Shown here: positions 60,165-64,000 of the stretch, one piece after another
How positions within the stretch are numbered: the stretch's first letter is position 1
How the letters are laid out: the number at the start of each line of letters is the position of its first letter
Assembly (NCBI GenBank): GCA_930367215.1
Contig: OV884059.1
Coordinates: forward strand, 61,847,393-61,911,392
Direction of reading: 5' to 3'
Origin: Pollenia angustigena
Taxonomy: Eukaryota; Arthropoda; Insecta; Diptera; Polleniidae
DNA length: 64,000 bases
Notes under the pieces: model-generated
The model's database searches: none
What the model saw: only the letters and a program-made list of their open reading frames with translations
Told to the model about the DNA's origin: nothing
Translations under genes and position numbers: made by a program

Positions 60165-60300
60165 CGTAAGGTATCCATTTACCCTAAAGCAGTTTTTATG
60201 AGTAAAGTGTGTTTCAGAGACAAGAAGTACGTCGATTTCATGCCTATGAAGAAAGTTTGCAACTTCGTGTTTATGTTGGGATAACCCGTTTGCATTCCAG
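60165..60300 (-). pseudogene. Jockey ORF2, start of the AP-type endonuclease
   Basis: Reads FWNANGLSQHKHEVANFLHR, then HEIDVLLVSETHFTHKNC ... NGYLT. WNANGL supplies the first conserved Asn and SETHF the conserved Glu of the APE endonuclease. The frame is broken at 60165 by the hAT insertion and resumes beyond 39070 as TKHPSGRACGGTAIIVPKK. Confidence 0.85.
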
Positions 60301-60310
60301 AAACATATTT

Positions 60311-61010
60311 TTAACTGGTTAATTTTTTGTTGAGTAGAACTTGCAGAAGCATGTTCTGGTTTCGCATCATTTCCTGAAACATGTTCTGCATAGTGGCCAT
60401 GAAGTTATTCATAGTTTGAATTAAATTTTCGATTGAGCTAGGCATATTTCCAGAAGGCATTTGAAGACCTTCCCTAGGAACATTAGCGTATGGAGGTTGC
60501 TTTGCGTTGGAAGTACTCGGGGGATTTTTCGCATTAGGGTTTTCTTTTAAGACTTGGGCATATGATTTGTTTTGTTTATTTGTTTGTGTAGTACTAGCAA
60601 TAGAGCCAGCGGCTTGGCTGGGCGCATATGACAGACCATATTGGGAGTGAGTATATTTTTGAACTATAGCAGGTTTTTTTAAATGCAAGAAGACTTTACA
60701 ACCCCTATAGTTTGCCGTGTGATTTTCGCCACAGTTGCTGCATTTCTTAACATTCGGGTCAGCTTTAGAACGATTACATTCGGCGGTTTTATGAGCGTCG
60801 CCACAAACCACACATACGTGAGGCAATTTACAATATGATTTCGTATGCCCATATTCCTGGCAGTTTGTGCATTGGCTCCTCAACAGTTATTCTTCTGTTG
60901 AGTAGGTAACGCAAGTTGTATATGGGATGAACTGAATTTTTGGTTTTGAGAACCGATGAATCAAACGATATCTCAATGCGGTCCATTGGTTGAGGAACTT
61001 TATTCCTGTT
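60311..61010 (-). pseudogene. Jockey ORF1 (Gag-like, CCHC zinc knuckles), truncated
   Basis: The first part reads PQPMDRIEISFDSSVLKTKN ... IYNLRYLLNRRITVEEP, the Gag domain that precedes the knuckles in Jockey ORF1. A frameshift near 60870 leads to CTNCQEYGHTKSYC, CVVCGDAHKTAEC and CSNCGENHTANYRGC, three zinc knuckles that would bind the element's RNA. A Ser/Asn/Gln-rich tail and a Met-rich helix follow, and the ORF ends at 60311. The N-terminus is lost to 5' truncation at 61010. Confidence 0.85.
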
Positions 61011-61198
61011 CAAAAAAGAAAAACTGTTGCTTTTACTTCTGATTCATTAAATGTAAACGGTCGCTGTCAAACCAACTAAAAAAGCGAAAAGTTGTAAACA
61101 AATTTTCGTTTTTTTTCGACAGTTTTTGTTTTCGACTGCAGTTTTTTAAACCCTGTAATTAAAAAATCTTTACGTATTTTATTTAAACCTACGTGCTA

Positions 61199-61514
61199 CA
61201 TATCGATACCTAAAACGCAAAAGTCCTTAGCATACCAATAATAAAAGTCGACAGAAATGTCTATTACAAGATTTTATTTACAAAAAAACAAACGGCCTTA
61301 TCTGCAAAAGATTATATGATAAGCGCTAAAAGACCTAACTAACAGTTTGCATAATACACAACATTTTCAATTGTCAAAACAACTGGTAGGTTTTACAAGA
61401 AAAATAAGATCTAAACAGTAAAAGGCAATTTAACACTTTAAATACTTTTTTGCTTCTCCTGTAAAATTCTCAAAATGTAAGATAGGGCGTTTTGCGTTTT
61501 AGGTAACGATATGT
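61199..61514. mobile_element. MITE, ACATATCGATACCTAAAACG ends
   Basis: ACATATCGATACCTAAAACG (then CAAAA) at the left pairs with TTTTGCGTTTTAGGTAACGA (then TATGT) at the right, one mismatch. It is 316 bp, non-coding, inside the outermost hAT. Confidence 0.75.
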
Positions 61515-61593
61515 ATGTTACAAATCGAATCCAGTTCTTAAAAGGGCTTTATTGCGTTGTTTAATTCAGTTATTGAAATAAATTTTAACGATT

Positions 61594-61692
61594 TCGAACG
61601 TCAACGTTCGCATAGAAAATTATATTTAAAACAAAAACAAAATTCTAAAATTTCTATGCGAACGTTAACGTTTTCTATGCGAACGTTAAAAA
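61594..61692. repeat. Inverted/direct AACGTTCGCATAGAAA repeats
   Basis: AACGTTCGCATAGAAA occurs once on + and twice in complement (TTTCTATGCGAACGTT at about 61650 and 61671), giving a small foldback with one arm duplicated. Confidence 0.7.
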
Positions 61693-61744
61693 TCGATGAA
61701 CACACTGTTAGGTTTTAAAAAAAGATATTTTTCAACTGACACTA

Positions 61745-62002
61745 AGTGCTGGTTCACACAGGTCAAGTTTGACTCTTCAAGTCTCGAGCTTTTAGGAGAG
61801 AGGGGTAAAGAGAATGGAAAGGGGTACATACTTGACCGTACCAGTCAGTTTTGTATTTTTCTTTTCTTTTTTCATCCGTAATATAATAAAAATAAAAATA
61901 AAATAAAAATAAAATTAATTTTGTGCATGAACGTGAACGCAAGTTCAAAAGAAAATTTAAATAAAACTGTTCAAGTAAACTTGACCTGTGTGAACCAGCA
62001 CT
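61745..62002. mobile_element. MITE, AGTGCTGGTTCACACAGGTC ends
   Basis: AGTGCTGGTTCACACAGGTC (then AAG) at the left and its exact complement at the right bound 258 bp. The ends and the inner CTTTTAGGAGAGA block are shared with the 142-bp element at 11092-11233, so both belong to one family. Confidence 0.8.
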
Positions 62003-62040
62003 AACACTATTTTTCAAAAACTGTCATCAAAAATAACGTG

Positions 62041-62777
62041 GGTAGTACCCACTGGGTACATTAGCATGGCCGTTAGTTGTATGGAGAACTTTTTTTTTTG
62101 ATTTCTTATATTCTCCCCCCCGCAAATCGGTTCAGTTTTGTGTAAAAAAAAATACAAAAAAATTTCGTAGCGATAAGTTGTGTTTTAGGGGGGGCGTCCG
62201 CCCCTCAAAGTATGCCTTCAAGCCATTTATTCAAATGTAATTTTTTTTCATAGGACTATCTCTTAAAAACAACATTTTACAAGAATATGATATATGGCAA
62301 TATTATTTGTGTCTAAACTACTATCCAATCGGAATAACGCTGGTGCATTAAAATCGGAAGACATCGATTTCAAAATTGGGTCACTTGACATTAATCCCCC
62401 TTTTATATATATAAAACGTATACAAAATGTTTGGTATTTTGTTGTTATTTTCTTAATTATTTTCTAAAATATTAATTTTAGCAAAAAACTTTCTTCAAGG
62501 CTAATGTTGTCGACTAGAAGAGCTAAAATATTGTGATATATCATATTCTTGTAAAATGTTGTTTTTAAGAGATAGTCGTACGAAAACAAATTACATTTGA
62601 ATAAATGGCTTGAAGGAAAACTTTGAGGGGCGGACGCGCCCCCCCCCCCCTAAAACACAACTTACCGCTACAACATTTTTTTGTATTTTTTTTTTACACA
62701 AAACTGAACCGATTTGCGGGGGGGGGGAGAATATAAGAAATCAAAAAAAAAAGAAAATAACGGCCACCCTAGGGTAC
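62041..62777. mobile_element. Foldback MITE with arms of about 230 bp
   Basis: The arms about 62066-62300 and 62535-62770 are inverted copies (shared blocks: CCCCGCAAATCGGTTCAGTT, GGCTTGAAGG/CCTTCAAGCC, AACAACATTTTACAAGAATA) around a spacer of about 230 bp. Long G and C runs differ in length between the arms. Non-coding. Confidence 0.8.
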
Positions 62778-63147
62778 ATATGTACATACTTCTTATTAAA
62801 AAAAATATAAGATCATATACTTTCAATAAAGTGATAAAACAACGAACTGAAGCCTGATAAAAAATTAGTTAAAGTTTTCCTACTCAAGTACAAACATTCA
62901 GTCGATAGTATCAACAGTGAAACCTGCAGCCTTGAAACCTTATTATGTAATTCGCAAAATGTAAATATCTATCGCTAAAAATCTTTAAAGTTGATTAAGC
63001 GATTTTTGGCTATGAATGCAATTCTGTAACGTGCATTGCTAAATTTGGGAACGCAATAAAAATTTAATTAGCCGGAATTTAAGCTTTTAATGTCATCGCT
63101 AAAATTTTTAAATTTTGTATTCTCTACGGCATTTTAGCGATCGAGAT

Positions 63148-63634
63148 TTAGCTTATGCTTTGTTCATACGACGTTATAAACCACTCGTTTCGCTCTTTGA
63201 AACTAGTGTGTCAAACATGCTGTTCATACGATTCATTCCTCTTTCATTTTGACATTTTTTTGTGTGTTGTTAGTGTGATTTTTTTTTAAATAGATAAAAA
63301 AAAAGTAAATAAAACTTAAACATATATTATTTAACACTTTTATTGATATTATTATGTTATAATTATCACTTTATTTTATTAAACATCAATTTTCATTTTG
63401 TTTCTTTCTTTGTTTTGATTTTTTTTGAGATCTGGTTCAGATAAACTAACGATAAATGTTATCAAAATTGGAGATGATAGTTCATGTTTCCTGTTTCAAA
63501 ATGAAGCGACCTGTTTCGCTCACAAAATTTTGTATGGGGAAACCAGTCGTTTCAATCATGTTTGGGGCGCGAAACAGGAATAAGAGAGCGAAACATGAAT
63601 ATTGCTGTCCGTGTGAACATGGTATTAAGCTAAG
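63148..63634. mobile_element. MITE, TTAGCTTATGCTTTGTTCAT end
   Basis: The left end TTAGCTTATGCTTTGTTCAT and right end (TTAGCTTAATACCATGTTCA on the - strand) are imperfect TIRs. Inside, GTTTCGCTCTYTGAAAC-type and GAAACAGGAATAAGAGAGCG motifs are mutually complementary. Boundaries are approximate. Confidence 0.5.
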
Positions 63635-63708
63635 CGAATTACAGAATGCGGCAGCTGAACTATCGATAAATATCCATAGCGAAAAATATCGATAGTATCC
63701 CAGCACTA

Positions 63709-64000
63709 CTCTGGACGAGAAAACAGCTCGCGCGTCTTTAGAGTTATCTTTTAACAGGCCGTGATTGTTTGATTGCTTTTCGTGAGTTTAACGTTTCACC
63801 GCGCATTGGCTAGTGGCCAGTGGCGTCGCATAAATGTATTAAGTTATAGTTCCTGTGGTTTCAGCATTAATTATATTCAATCGTTTATAATCAAGAAATT
63901 TTTACGTGTTTTATCTGGTGAAGTACCATTAAAAACACAAGACGTTTTATTGGTGAGAGCAATATACTCAGGAAGCCCTTTGCCTTCTTTTACGAAGGCC
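63709..64000. other. Right flank of the nested insertion
   Basis: Begins with the second copy of the octamer duplication (CTCTGGAC, 63709-63716). No gene or repeat end is recognised in the remaining bases. Confidence 0.4.

Larger units (their letters stand above)
36457..61010 (-). mobile_element. 5'-truncated Jockey-clade LINE, split by a 21-kb hAT
   Basis: On the - strand the order is ORF1 (Gag-like), ORF2 endonuclease and reverse transcriptase, then a poly-A tail (T-run at 36456-36473). The element is in two parts: 60165-61010 and 36457-39070. Flanking CAAAAAGAAAAACT (36443-36456) and CAAAAAAGAAAAACT (61011-61025) form the TSD. The 5' truncation is inside ORF1. The copy is decayed by two in-frame stops, frameshifts and a hAT insertion in the endonuclease. 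Confidence 0.88.
36372..61155. mobile_element. MITE with CAGSGTTTAAAAAACTGCAG ends, split by the Jockey LINE
   Basis: The left end CAGCGTTTAAAAAACTGCAG and the right end (CAGGGTTTAAAAAACTGCAG on the - strand) match at 21 of 22 bases. Own sequence: 36372-36456 and 61011-61155, about 0.23 kb. A related, LINE-free copy is at 20485. No TSD could be matched. Confidence 0.7.
35675..63708. mobile_element. Outermost hAT (TAGTGCTGGG ends) holding the 28-kb nest
   Basis: The left end TAGTGCTGGGAAACTATCGA and right end (TAGTGCTGGGATACTATCGA on the - strand) match over about 22 bp. The flanking octamers CTCTGGGC (35667-35674) and CTCTGGAC (63709-63716) agree at 7 of 8 positions, so the two ends belong to one insertion although 28,034 bp apart. 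Its own DNA is what remains at 35675-36371 and parts of 61156-63708; everything else is later insertion. Sub-terminal ATCGATA motifs repeat at both ends. No transposase is recognisable. Confidence 0.75.

Overview
The window looks like a piece of a large, repeat-rich genome of a higher fly (Diptera, probably Brachycera). The evidence is short introns with GT..AG borders, a glutamine-rich coding exon made of CAA/CAG codons, mini-me/DINE-1-type repeats with (GTCY)n microsatellites, and Jockey, CR1-group, Penelope, mariner, pogo and hAT remnants. This is inference from sequence character; no species is claimed.

Only one host gene is supported: the last four exons of an unrecognised gene on the + strand (1359-5182, about 820 visible residues, ending in poly-glutamine). 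Its upstream exons lie outside the window. The rest is non-coding DNA built from transposable elements, many with readable terminal inverted repeats (TIRs) and target-site duplications (TSDs).

Layout. 1-1358: nothing recognised, probably intron. 1359-5182: host gene, with a MITE in its last intron. 5183-18724: 3' region, MITEs, a pogo-like element carrying a mariner remnant, one copy of a 0.69-kb TIR element, a composite hAT-like element and an A+T-rich block. 18725-30470: a MITE, a hAT with a dimerisation-domain ORF, the second (inverted) 0.69-kb copy, a DINE-1/mini-me copy split by a DUF4371-type hAT, a small Helitron, a Penelope 3' fragment with a hammerhead-like motif, and a tRNA-derived repeat interrupted by a Mutator-like MITE. 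30819-35317: MITEs and a foldback element interrupted by a 3.07-kb hAT with a perfect 8-bp TSD, itself carrying three further insertions.

35675-63708 is a stack of insertions about six levels deep, each identified by TIRs and/or TSDs: a hAT (TAGTGCTGGG ends) contains a MITE (CAGSGTTTAAAAAACTGCAG ends), which contains a 5'-truncated Jockey LINE, which contains a hAT (CAGGGCTGCCAG ends, TSD CGTAAGGT). That hAT contains both a giant palindrome (39860-54097, about 14.2 kb) and a CR1-group LINE, and the LINE is split by another MITE.

The standout object is the palindrome. Two nearly identical arms of about 7.1 kb converge on a centre made of two 143-bp hairpins around a 58-bp spacer. The outer ends are symmetric (5'-AGTAGTG..., ...CACTACT-3') and abut an exact 6-bp duplication, TAAAAT. 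It has no convincing protein-coding capacity. 5'-AG ends with a 6-bp TSD are what Polinton/Maverick elements make, so a gene-less snap-back Polinton derivative is one hypothesis; a giant foldback transposon or an assembly artefact are the alternatives.
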